Shown here piece after piece: positions 30,340 to 41,607 of a stretch of DNA of 64,000 nt. This DNA is from Lolium rigidum (Eukaryota > Streptophyta > Magnoliopsida > Poales > Poaceae), in the NCBI RefSeq assembly GCF_022539505.1, contig NC_061511.1, forward strand, positions 32,994,620-33,058,619, given 5' to 3'. The notes beneath the pieces were generated by a model, which had not been told where the DNA came from, searched no databases, and saw nothing but the letters and a program-made list of their open reading frames with translations. Within the stretch, counting starts at the first letter, position 1. Each line of letters starts with the position of its first letter. Both the position numbers and the translations under genes were made by a program.

Positions 30340-30471
30340 GTAGCAGAGCTTAGGTGGAAGAAGATGAGCGGAAGCACGAGCGTGCAGAGCTTGGGGACGG
30401 CAATGGTGAAAGAGGAGAGAGAAGAGAGTTGAACGGCGCAGCGAAGGGGGAGAATAAGGAAGAAGGAGATG

Positions 30472-30479
30472 ATTTATAG
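30472..30479 (-). promoter_or_regulatory. TATA box for Tat-2 antisense gene A
   Basis: Reads CTATAAAT on the minus strand, about 135 bases upstream of the ATG at 30339. Position and flanks match the Tat-1 site at 5751-5760. Confidence 0.55.
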
Positions 30480-30804
30480 CAAGGAATCGATCCGTCGAGC
30501 CGTTGGATGGGAAGGAAATGGATTTGATGCTTTACACGTGTCCACAGGGGTACAAATGTCTTTTTTACTGTGAAGTTACTGGACAGGCGTTACGGCGCGC
30601 GTGCCGGAAAAAGCGGAGGACGTGTGTCCCCCACTTGCGTGACGTGTCAAACAACGCAGCATTTGGGACCCACAGGTTAGTGGCACGACAGAACCCGCAC
30701 CTTCCCAATACAACGTTCGTGGCCATCGCCAGCGCTGATGTCACTGTAAGGAAAATTTCAACTGGCCTTCTTTGAAAGATAGCGATAGGAAAAATATGGC
30801 GCAG
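30480..30804. other. Tat-2 3' non-coding region, left part
   Basis: Homologous to 5761-6075 of Tat-1 (GCTTTACACGTG, GTGTGTCCCCCACTTGCGT, GCTGATGTCAC). No gene. It ends at CGCAG (30800-30804), the left target copy of Athila-A. Confidence 0.75.
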
Positions 30805-32405
30805 TGCTGGCGTGTAGTTGACACACGTCCGTTGGGAACCCCAAGAGGAAGGTGTGATGCGTACAGCAGCAAGTTTTCCCTCAGTAAGAAACCAAGGTTA
30901 TCGAACCAGTAGGAGTCAAGGAACACGTGAAGGTTGTTGGTGGCGGAGTGTAGTGCGGCGCAACACCAGGGATTCCGGCGCCAACGTGGAACCTGCATAA
31001 CACAATCACAATACTTTGCCCCAACTTAACAGTGAGGTTGTCAATCTCACCGGCTTGCTGTAAACAAAGGATTAAATGTATAGTATGGAAGATGATGTTT
31101 GTTTGCGAAGAACAGTAAAGAACAGAGTTTGCAGTAGATTGTATTTCAGATGTAAAGAATGGACCGGGGTCCACAGTTCACTAGTGGTGTCTCTCCCATA
31201 AGATAAATAGCATGTTGGGTGAACAAATTACAGTTGGGCAATTGACAAATAGAGAAGGCATAACAATGCACATACATATCAAGATGACTACTATGAGATT
31301 TAATCAGGGCATTACGACAAAGTACATAGACTGCTATCCAGCATGCATCTGTGCCTAAAAAGTCCACCTTCAGGTTATCGTCTGAACCCCTTCGACTATT
31401 AAGTTGCAAACAACAGACAATTGCATTAAGTATGGTGCGTAATGTAATCAACACAAATATCCTTAGACAAAGCATTGATGTTTTATCCCTAGTGGCAACA
31501 GCACATCCACAACCTTAGAACTTTCTTTCACTCGTCCCGGATTCAATGGAGGCATGAACCCACTATCGAGCATAAATACTCCCTCTTGGAGTTACAAGTA
31601 TCAACTTGGCCGAGCCTCTACTAGCAACGGAGAGCATGCAAAAACATAAACAACATATATATGATAGATTGATAATCAACTTGACATAGTATTCCATATT
31701 CATCGGATCCCAACAAACACAACATGTAGCATTACAAATAGATGATCTTGATCATGATAGGCAGCTCACAAGATCTAACATGATAGTACAATGAGGAGAA
31801 GACAACCATCTAGCTACTGCTATGGACCCATAGTCCAGGGGGTGAACTACTCACACATCAATCCGGAGGCGATCATGGTGATGAAGAGTCCTCCGGGAGA
31901 TGATTCCCCTCTCCGGCAGGGTGCCGGAGGCGATCTCCTGAATCCCCGAGATGGGATTGGCGGCGGCGGCGTCTCTGGAAGGTTTTCCGTATCGTGGCTC
32001 TCGGTACTGGGGTTTTCGCGACGAAGGCTTTAAGTAGGCGGAAGGGCAGGGTTGGAGGCGGCGCGAGGGGCACACACCATAGGGCGATGCGGGCCCCACC
32101 CTGGCCGCGCGGCACTGTGGTGTCGGCGCCTCGTCGCCCCACTTCGTAATCCTTTCGGTCTTCTGGAAGCTTCGTGGAAAAATAAGACCCTGGGCGTTGA
32201 TTTCGTCCAATTCCGAGAATATTTCTTTTGTAGGATTTCTGAAACCAAAAACAGCAGAAAACATCAACTGGCTCTTCGGCATCTCGTCAAGAGGTTAGTG
32301 CCGGAAAATACATAATAATGACATAAAGTGTGTATAAAACATGTGAGTATCATCATAAAAGTAGCATGGAACATAAGAAATTATAGATACGTTTGGGACG
32401 TATCA
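30805..32405 (-). repeat. Athila-A 3' LTR
   Basis: 1601 bases, the inverse of TGATACGTCCCAAACGTATC at its right end, and TGCTGGCGTGTAGTTGACAC at its left. Near-identical to the other LTR apart from a 308-bp block present only there. Small spurious ORFs inside appear in both copies and are not genes. Confidence 0.9.
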
Positions 32406-34992
32406 AGCATCCCCAAGCTTAGTTCCTACTCGCCGTCGAGTAGGTAAACGATAACAAGGATAATTTCTGAAGTGACATGCTATCATAATCGTGATCAATA
32501 CTATTGTAAAGCATATGAGATGAATGCAGCGATTCGAAGCAATGGTAAAGACAATGAGTAAACAACTGAATCATATAGCAAAGACTTTTCATAAATAGTA
32601 CTTTCAAGACAAGCATCAATAAGACTTGCATAAGAGTCAACTCATAAAGCAATAAATTCTTAGTAGAAGGCTTTGAAGCAAGACAAAGGAAGATATAAGT
32701 TTCAGCAGTTGCTTTCAACTTCAACATGTTTATCTCATGGATAATTGTCAACACAAAGTAATATAACAAGTGCAATAGGTAAACATGTAAGAATCAATGC
32801 ACTACAGTTCACACAAGTGTTTGCTTCTAAGATAGAAAGAAGTAGGTAAACTGACTCAACATAAAGTAGAAGATAGGCCCTTCGCGAGAGGGAAGCATGA
32901 ATTACTATTTTTGTGCTAGAGCTTTTCATTTTGAAAACATAGAAACAATTTTGTCAACGGTAGTAATAAATCATATGTGTTATGTATAAGACATCCTATA
33001 AGTTGCAAGCCTCATGCATAGATTACCAATAGTGCCCGCACCTTGTCCTAATTAGCTTGGATTTACATGGATTATCATTGCATAACATATGTTTCAACCA
33101 AGTGTCACAAAGGGGTACCTCTATGCAGCCTGTACAAAGGTCTAAGGAGAAAGATTGCATTTGATTTCTCGTTTTTGATTATTCTCAACTTAGACATCCA
33201 TACCGGGACAACATAGACAACGAGATAATGGACTCCTCTTTAATGCATAAGCATTCAACAACAGATAATATTCTCATAAGAGATTGAGGATTGATGTCCA
33301 AACTGAAACTTCCACCATGATTCATGGCTTTAGTTAGCGGCCCAATGTTCTTCTCTAACAATATGCATACTCAAACCATTTGATCATGATAAATCACCCT
33401 TACTTCAGACAAGACGAACATGCATAGCAACTCACATGATATTCAACAAAGGTGTATTAGTTGGTGGCGTCCCCAGAAGCATGGTTACCGCTCAACAAGC
33501 AACTTATAAGAAATAAGATACATAGCTACATATTCTTCACCACAATAGTTTTTAAGGCTATTTTCCCATGAGCTATATATTGTAAAGGCAAAGAATAGAA
33601 TTTTAAAGGTATCAATCAAGTAATTTATTGTAAAGGTATGGTGGACACAAATGGCATAGTTTTTGGCTCAAGGATTTGGATGCACGAGAAGTAATCCCTC
33701 TCAATACAAGGCTTAGGCTAGCAAGGTTGTTTGAAGCAAACTCAAGTATAAAACGGTACAGCAAAACTTACATAAGAACATATTGCAAGCATTATAAGAC
33801 TCTACATTGTCTCCTTGTTGTTCAAACACCTTAACCAGAAAATATCCAGACTCTAGAGAGACCAATCATGCAAACCAAATTTTAACAAGCTCTATGTAGT
33901 TCTTCATTAATAGGTGCAAAGTACATGATGCAAGAGCTTAAACATGATCCATATGAGCACAACAATTGCCAAGTATCAAATTATTCAAGACATTATACCA
34001 ATTATCACATGAAGCATTTTCTGTTTCCAACCATATAACAATGAACGAAGCAGTTTCAACCTTCGCCATGAACATTAACAGTAAAGCTAAGAACACCAGT
34101 GTTCATATGCAACAGCGGAGCGTGTCTCTCTCCCAAACAAAGAATGCTAGGATCCGATTTTATTCAAACAAAAACAAAAACAAACAGACGCTCCAAGTAA
34201 AGCACATAAGATGTGACGGAATAAAAATATAGTTTCACTAGAGGTGACCCGATAAGTTGTCGATGAAGAAGGGATGCCTTGGGCATCCCCAAGCTTAGAT
34301 GCTTGAGTCTTCTTAAAATATGCAGGGATGAACCACGGGGGCATCCCCAAGCTTAGACTTTTCACTCTTCTTCATCATATTGTATTATCCTCCTCTCTTG
34401 ACCCTTGAAAAAACTTCCTCCACAACAAACTCAAAACAAACTCACTAGAGGGTTAGTGCATAATCGAAAATTTACATATTCAGAGGTGACATAATCATTC
34501 TTAACACTTCTGGACATTGCACAAAGCTACTGAAAGTTAGTGGAACAAAGAAATCCATCAAACATAGCAAAACAGGCAATGCAAAATAAAAGGCAGAATT
34601 TGTCAAAACAGAACAGTCCGTAAAGATGAATTTTTCTGGGGCACTTAACTTGCTCAGATGAAAATTCTCAAATTGAATGAAGGTTGCGTACATATCTGGC
34701 GATCACGCACGTAAATTGGCAGATTTTTCTGAGTTACCTACAGAAGGGGCTGCTCAATTTCGTGACAGTAAGAAATCTGTTTCTGCGCAGTAATCCAAAT
34801 CTAGTATTGACTTTACTATCAAAGACTTTACTCGGCACAACAATGCAATAAAATAAAGATAAGGAGAGGTTGCTACAGTAGTGAAAACTTCCAAGACTCA
34901 AATATAAAACAAAAGTGCAGAAGTAAAATAATGGGTTGTCTCCCATAAGCGCTTTTCTTTAACGCCTTTCAGCTAGGCGCAGAAAGTGTGAA
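32406..34992 (-). other. Athila-A long 3' non-coding region
   Basis: About 2.6 kb between the protease stop and the 3' LTR, with no ORF of note where a complete element would hold RT to integrase or env-like sequence. The polypurine word AAGCTTGGGGATGC adjoins the LTR (32406-32419, inverted) and recurs twice near 34284 and 34346. One recurrence overlaps a GGGGATGCCTTGGGCATCCCC palindrome. Athila-B is homologous over the same span (56310-58895). Confidence 0.7.
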
Positions 34993-36119
34993 TCAACTAT
35001 TATCAAGAGATGAAGCATCAACATCATAATTTGTTTTAATAATAGAATCATAAGGTAACTTCATTCTCTTTCTAGGGAAGTGTTTCATACCTTTCTTGAG
35101 AGGAAATTGATACTTAATATTACCTTCCTTCATATCAATAGTAGCACCAACAGTTCGAAGAAAAGGTCTTCCCAATATAATGGGACAAGATGCATTGCAT
35201 TCAATATCCAAGAAAACAAAATCAACGGGGACATGGTTATTGTTAACCATAATGCGAACATTATCAATCCTCCCCAAAGGTTTCTTTATAGCATTATCAG
35301 CAAGATTAACATCCAAATAACAGTTTTTCAATGGAGGCAAGTCAAGCATATCATATATTTTCTTAGGCATAACAGAAATACTTGCACCAAGATCACATAA
35401 AGCATTACAATCAAAATCATTGACCCTCATCTTAATGATGGGCTCCCAACCATCTTCTAACTTCCTAGGAATAGAAGTTTCAAGTTTTAGTTTCTCCTCT
35501 CTAGCTTTCACTAGTAGGAAAAACCTGATCAGTGGCGCACCAAAAATGGCTTCTGTGGCGCATGGGAGGTGCGCCACAGAAACGTCGCCACAAAAATAAG
35601 GTTTCTGTGGCGCACCTGCCCGTGCGCCACAGAATTAAGGTTTACGTGGCGCACGTGTTCTTAGGTGCGCCACGAGAAGCGTGCGCCACAGAATTGGTTT
35701 TCAGTGCGCCACAGAATTTGCTTGTATTATACACGATTTTGTGCTGCCTGCTATACACATGCAGTTTATAGACAGCAATATACAGATATACAGGTTATAT
35801 ATATACAACAACATTCAGATATAATATAAATATCATGTACATTGCACAGATATAACATAGACATCATCATCACATTACTTAGAGCCCGATCGAGATACAT
35901 ATATAGTGGCAAGTGTCAAATGTTTTGCATACAACTCTTAATTCATACAAAATTCACAATTTCGAGATACAAAGTAGTCTTCATCCGGTTCCTCCTTTGC
36001 TCCCTCATCTCTACCCACCAGGCTCGCTTGCATCGGGGTCCTTCATCCAGTTCCTACTATGATGAAAATGGAAGAAAGTGAGACCAACAAGTCCGATGCA
36101 CAAGAGAAATGGAATAAAT

Positions 36120-37425
36120 GCCTCATACATTGTTGGTCAACACAAATATTAACATTCGGGGACGGCGTAAGTGAGACCAAGTCCGATGCACAAGAGATTG
36201 ATATTTGTGCTATCTTACCAGGCTCACTTACGCCGCCCCGAGTGTACGTTGACCAAACATTTTAATCATCGGCATTTTGAAAATCTCAAAGCAAATGGAA
36301 TGACAAAATGGAATAAGTGCCTCATACATTGTTGGTCAACACAAATACTATGGTCAGAAACCATAGTTGCAGTATACAACGCAGTATACTTTGCAGAAGG
36401 GCCCCCTTTCCCCGACCGCCGTTCCGTGAACGGGTGCTTGACGACACAACGACGCCGATCTGCCTCTCCGGCGCAGAACCACGGCAGTCCCTCGCCGTCC
36501 AGTGAACGAATCCTTGATGCAAAGACTGTGCCAGCCTGCCCAGCATTATGCCGGGCCATGTTGCCGCGCTTCAGGCCGTGCCCGCGCCCTGCACTGTTCG
36601 CCTTTTGCCCGGTGAACCAATAGACTGATCGTTGGAATAAGGAAACCGATGACGGCCGGTCGCAAGATTAAATTGCGATCGGCCGTCATCGGCTTCCTTA
36701 TTCCAACGATTGGTCTATTCGTTCACCGGGCAAAAGGCGAAGAGTGCGGGCGCGTGAGACACGGCTCGAAACGCGGCAACGAGGGTCGGCATGATGCTAG
36801 GGAGGCTAGCACCGTCTTTGCATTAAGGACTCGTTCACGTACTCGGACGGCGAGAGAAGAAAAGTGGTGATGCGCCGGAGAGGCAGGTCGGCGTTGTTGT
36901 CTCGTCAAAGACTCGTTCACGGAACGGCGGCCGGGAAAGGGGGGCCCGTCTACAAAGTATATTGCGGCGTATAGGTGACCAAACATTCTAATCATCGGCA
37001 CTAAAATGGAAGAAAGAGCCAAGTGGTATCTCAACTAGATATCATATGCCTCATACTTTGTTGGTCGAAAGAAATATTAACATTCGGGATGGGGTCGGTG
37101 AGGCCAGGTAGGATGCACAAGAGATTGATATTTGTGCCATCGCACCGGGCTCACCGGCCCCACCCCGAGTGTACAAGTGACCAAACAATTTAATCATCGG
37201 CACTAAATGGAAGAAAGGCCAATGCAATTAAGAAGTAGCTAGTATGAACTAAATAGAATGCCTCATACTTTGTTGGGCGAAACAAATATTAACATCCGGG
37301 GATGGAGTAAGCGAGGCCGAGTAGGATGCACAAAATATTGATACTTGTGCCATCATACCAGGCTCACTTGCTCCACCCCCGAGTGTACGAGTGATCGACC
37401 AACCATCTAATCATCGGCAAGTACA
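36120..37425. repeat. Tandem array of four hairpin units inside CACTA-3
   Basis: Units start at about 36120, 36325, 37047 and 37259. Each opens GCCTCATACWTTGTTGG and closes GACCAA...ATCATCGGCA. Units 1, 3 and 4 fold as stems of about 45 bases around a loop containing GATGCACAAGA. Unit 2 contains a far larger inverted repeat, 36373-36976, with arms of about 290 bases centred near 36665 (GCGAT/ATCGC around AATCTTAAT on either strand). No protein coding is supported; long ORFs here run through the inverted repeat arms. Confidence 0.8.
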
Positions 37426-37506
37426 AAAACACCAACAAACCAGCAACCATGGTGACATAAGTCAAGATCCTCAAACACACATAGAATGCATGGAGAAGAT
37501 GCTCCA

Positions 37507-38120
37507 AAGGGATTATTCATCACTTGGTATATAGACCAAGTGATGCTGGCAAAAGAGAGGCCAATCAAGAACCAGTAAATCCAGTAAGTGATAGATATGC
37601 CTAAACAAGCAACAACACATAGCATATCCCAGCTAACCGGATGAGACAAGTCTTGGTAGCCAACTGAATCACCTAGCACCACCTAGCCTTTTAAAACCAT
37701 CGAAACATGATCCTTTTTCTTCAAAGGATACCACAGTGGCATTCATTTACATGATCCCCTACTGTGGATATCTCTATTTTCATCAAAGCCAACAAGAAAT
37801 AGAAATTTATCATTACTCGGTTGAGTTCAAAACAAAGCTGGGGTACCATAAGGGATTATTCATCACTTGGTAGTAACCAAGTGATGTCGGCAGAGAGAGG
37901 CCAAGCCTGAGCTAGTCAATCCAGTAGAGATGGATATGCATAAGTAAGCAAGAACACATAGCCTATCCAAGTTAACCGAGATAAAACCAACCTTGACAGA
38001 CCAACTTAATAACCTAGCATCACCTAGTCTTTTAAACCATCAGAAACTTCCCATTTTCTTCAAAGGATACCACAGTGGCATCCATTTACATGATTCCCTA
38101 ATGTGAATATCTCTATTTTA
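37507..38120. repeat. 343-bp tandem duplication in CACTA-3
   Basis: GGGATTATTCATCACTTGGT starts near 37509 and again near 37852. Both copies continue through AGAGAGGCCAA, CCTAGCAYCACCTAG and AAGGATACCACAGTGGCATYC. Each carries a short inverted repeat ATCACTTGGT...ACCAAGTGAT. Shorter fragments of the same repeat recur to about 38400. No gene. Confidence 0.75.
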
Positions 38121-38967
38121 GTATCTGTTCTTATCCAAGGTTTTGCCTCAGCCTTTGCATCATTGGCTAAGCCAAGACATCAAGCATCTGGCCAGGGAGC
38201 TTCTTTCTTTTTAGGGAACTATATGAACTATATGCACATGATCCAGTAAGCATAGTAGCATACCATAAGCTCACAACAATCCATCAAGTAAATGTTCACA
38301 AGGATACCACAGTAGCATAGTAGCATACCACAAGCTCACAAGAATCCATCATTTTCTTCACAAGGATACCACAGTAGCATACCATAGTAGCATTTAATGC
38401 ATTTAAATGAACCAAGTAGCATCAAAACCAACCAAATGTCCAACTAGCAAGCAATACCAAGTGAGCAAGTCTTCATTACCTTGTACAGAGTTCGGACATG
38501 GATTTATTTCCAACAAAGGATGGAAATCAAATTAACATCATTGAATTAAATTGAATCATTACCATCACATGGTTCATCAATAACAATTAGGGGCAATGCA
38601 TCCAGAGCAACAGTAGCAATGCATCCAGAGCAACATCAGCAATGCATCCAGAACCACTACTGAGGTACATCAACCATGAGCAATGAGCCAATAAGTAAAT
38701 CACTAGCACATGATGATCATTTGACCATTTAGAGCATGGACACACAAGCAATAGCAACAGTATAGTTCACCAGGAATGGTGAGAAGCTGCAAGAGCATGC
38801 ATCTAGGCTGCAGCAACAATGACAACAAGCTAGGATAGATAGATCAACGAGCAACAGCAGACCAAGTACATCAACGAACAACAGAAGCACAACCAGAAGC
38901 ATGCATCTAGCTGCAGCAACAATGACATCAAGCTAGGATAGATAGATAGATTGCATCCAGTAGCACA

Positions 38968-39321
38968 TCAACGAGCAACGACGAGATAGCACAACAACAA
39001 CAGCAGCACAACCAGAGCAGCACACAAGCATTTCGTCGAGCACTTTGTGCTCGCGCGGGAGAGGAAGAGGGAGGGGAGGGGAGGGGAGGGAGAGAGTTCA
39101 CCGACGACAGGGGTGGAGGAGGAGGTTGACGATGACGGCAGCGGTTGAGGAGGAGGAGGACGCGGCGGCTCCTCCACCTTAACGCGACGGCGGCCCCTCC
39201 TCACGGCGGCCCCTCCTCGCCGTAGCGGCAGCTTGTGCTGCAGGTGGCGGGGATGGGAGGACCCTGGCGGCATGCGGCCCTCGCGGAGGAAGGCGGCGGC
39301 GACGGCGATGGCGACGACCAT
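38968..39321 (-). CDS. Possible first exon of an unknown CACTA-3 minus-strand transcript
   Basis: ATG 39321 opens an Arg/Pro/Ser-rich frame (MVVAIAVAAAFLREGRMPPG, then RRGRRRVKVEEPPRPPPPQP). A plausible donor GTGAAC lies near 39100, so only the first 70 or so codons may be real, and the hydrophobic C-terminal run would be intron. The segment is GC-rich against an AT-rich surrounding and might be captured. There is no homology I recognise and no downstream exon identified. Weak call. Confidence 0.25.
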   Translation of the reverse strand: MVVAIAVAAAFLREGRMPPGSSHPRHLQHKLPLRRGGAAVRRGRRRVKVEEPPRPPPPQPLPSSSTSSSTPVVGELSPSPPLPSLFLSRASTKCSTKCLCAALVVLLLLLCYLVVAR

Positions 39322-41579
39322 GGTGGCGCGCGGCGGATCGGAGGAGAGGGGAGAGGGGAGGGGAGAGGTGAACAGGCGTGGGGGAGGGCACGGGCGATGA
39401 TATAAGTTCTCTTAGTTCTGTGGCGCACCCGAGCAAGTGCGCCACAGAATCAACTACTTCTGTGGCGCAACGAAGCACATGCGCCACAGAAAGAGTTATT
39501 TCTGTGGCGCAGCAGGCCATGTGCGCCACAGAAATACCTACACTAATAATTGGTGGTGGCAGGATGTGGGCCCCATACAATTTCTGTGGCGCAATGTTCA
39601 GCAGTGCGCCACAAAATTAAGCTATTTCTGTGGCGCACCTAGCATGGTGCGCCACAAAATAAGTTTCTGTGGCGCATTCAAAACGGTGCGCCACAGAACT
39701 AAGCTTTGCCTATAAGGGTTTTCCTACTAGTGTTTTATGAGAGCATTTGTAATATGTTTTGTAAAGGCCAAATTTATAGCACTAGCATTGGGACTTTTAG
39801 CAAGTTTTTGTAAGAACTTTATAACTTCAGAGATGTGACAATCATCAAAATCTAAACCATTATGATCTACAGCAATGGGATCATTGTCCCCAATATTTTG
39901 AAAAATTTCAGCAGTTTTATCACAAACTGTTTCAGATAGCTTTAGCAATTTCAGCAGTTCGAGCAGTTTTGCACGCTTTGCACTAGGAGTAGAAACATTG
40001 CCAACACTAATTATTTTATCATTGATAGTAGGAGGTTTAGCAACATGTGAAGCATTAACACTACTAGTGGTGGTAATAGTCCAAACTTTAGCTACATTAT
40101 TCTCTTTAGCAAGTTTTTCGTTTTCTTCTCTTTCCCACCTAGCATGCAATTCAGCCATTAATCTAATATTTTCATTAATTCGAACTTGGATGGCGTTTGC
40201 TGTAGTAACGATTTTATTATCTTTATCTTCATTAGGCATAACTTTCAATTTTAAAAGATCAACATCAAAGGCAAGACTATCAACCTTAGAAGCAAGAATA
40301 TCAATTTTACCAAGCTTTTCCTCAACAGATTTGTTAAAAGCAGTTTGTGTACTAATAAATTCTTTAAGCATGGCTTCAAGACCAGGGGGTACACTCCTAT
40401 TATTGTTGTAAGAATTCCCATAAGAATTACCATAACCATTACCATTATTAGAAGGATATGGCCTATAGTTGTTACCAGAATTATTCCTATAAGCATTGTT
40501 GTTGAAATTATTATTTTTAATGAAGTTCACATCAACATGTTCTTCTTGGGCAACCAATGAAGCTAAAGGAACATTATTAGGATCAACATTAGATCTACCA
40601 TTCACAAGCATAGACATAATAGCATCAATATTATCACTCAAGGAGGAGGTTTCTTCAACAGAATTTACCTTCTTACCTTGTGGAGCTCTTTCCGTGTGCC
40701 ATTCAAAGTAATTGATCATCATATTATCAAGAAGCTTTGTTGCCGCGCCTAAGGTGATGGACATAAAAGTACCTCCAGCAGCTGAATCCAATAGGTTCCG
40801 GGAAGAAAAATTCAATCCTGCATAAAAGGTTTGGATGATCATCCAAGTAGTTAGTCCATGGGTAGGGCAATTCTTTACCAAAGATTTCATTCTCTCCCAT
40901 GCTTGAGCAACATGTTCATTATCCAATTTCTTAAAATTCATTATGCTACTCCTCAAAGATATAATTTTAGCGGGAGGATAATATCTACCAATGAAAGCAT
41001 CCTTACATTTAGTCCATGAATCAATACTATTCTTAGGGAAAGATAGCAACCAATCTTTAGGTCTTCCTCTTAAGTAGAAAGGAAACAATTTTAATTTTAT
41101 AATGTCACCATCTACATCCTTATACTTTTGCATTTCACAAAGTTCAACAAAATTACTAAGATGGGCAACAGCATCATCAGAACTAACACCAGAAAATTGC
41201 TCTCTCATAACAAGATTTAGTAAAGTAGGTTTAATTTCAAAAAATTCTGCTGTAGTAGCAGGTGGAGCAATAGGTGTGCATAGGAAATCATTATTATTTG
41301 TGCTAGTGAAGTCACACAACTTAGTATTTTCATGAGTACCCATTTTAGCAGTAGTAAATAAAGCAAACTAAATAAAGTAAATGCAAGTAACTAATTTTTT
41401 TGTGTTTTTAATATAGAGAATGCAAACAAGACAGTAAATAAAGTAAAGCTAGCAACTAATTTTTTTTGTATTTTTGATATAGAGAACAAACAAAGCAGTA
41501 AATAAAATAAAGTAAAGCAAGACAAAAACAAAGTAAAGAGATTGGATGTGGGAGACTCCTCTTGCAGCGTGTCTTGATC

Positions 41580-41597
41580 TCCCCGGCAACGGCGCCG
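41580..41597 (-). other. Athila-A primer binding site (tRNA-Asp type)
   Basis: On the minus strand CGGCGCCGTTGCCGGGGA lies 10 bases past the end of the 5' LTR (41608). It is complementary to the 3' end of plant tRNA-Asp, the usual Athila primer, with one changed base. Confidence 0.75.
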
Positions 41598-41607
41598 TAA
41601 AAAGTCT

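Larger units (their letters stand above)
35509..39732. mobile_element. CACTA transposon CACTA-3, non-autonomous, 4.2 kb
   Basis: The ends are CACTAGTAGGAAAAACC (35509) and its inverse, GGTTTTCCTACTAGTG (39732), with target duplication TTT (35506-35508 and 39733-39735). Subterminal hairpins use CTGTGGCGCA and TGCGCCACAG repeats (35555-35715 and 39418-39705), a different motif from CACTA-1. No transposase is encoded. The interior has an array of hairpin units (36120-37425), a 343-bp tandem duplication and one possible minus-strand exon. Confidence 0.9.
34993..41343 (-). pseudogene. Athila-A gag-protease, interrupted by CACTA-3
   Basis: From ATG 41343 (MGTHENTKLCDFTSTNNNDF) the gag runs open for 537 codons to the CACTA-3 border at 39735. 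It has the retrotransposon gag core (WTKCKDAFIGRYYPPAKI, WERMKSLVKNCPTHGL), an Asn/Gly/Tyr-rich stretch near residues 280-330 and a predicted coiled coil. Beyond the insertion (35505 to 34993) it resumes in frame as an aspartic protease (CNALCDLGASISVMPKKIYD, IILGRPFLRTVGATIDMKEG) ending LDNS. Athila-B shows the same protein without the insertion, confirming one continuous ORF. Apart from CACTA-3 no break is seen, so the ORF was probably intact at that time. No zinc knuckle is obvious. Confidence 0.88.
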
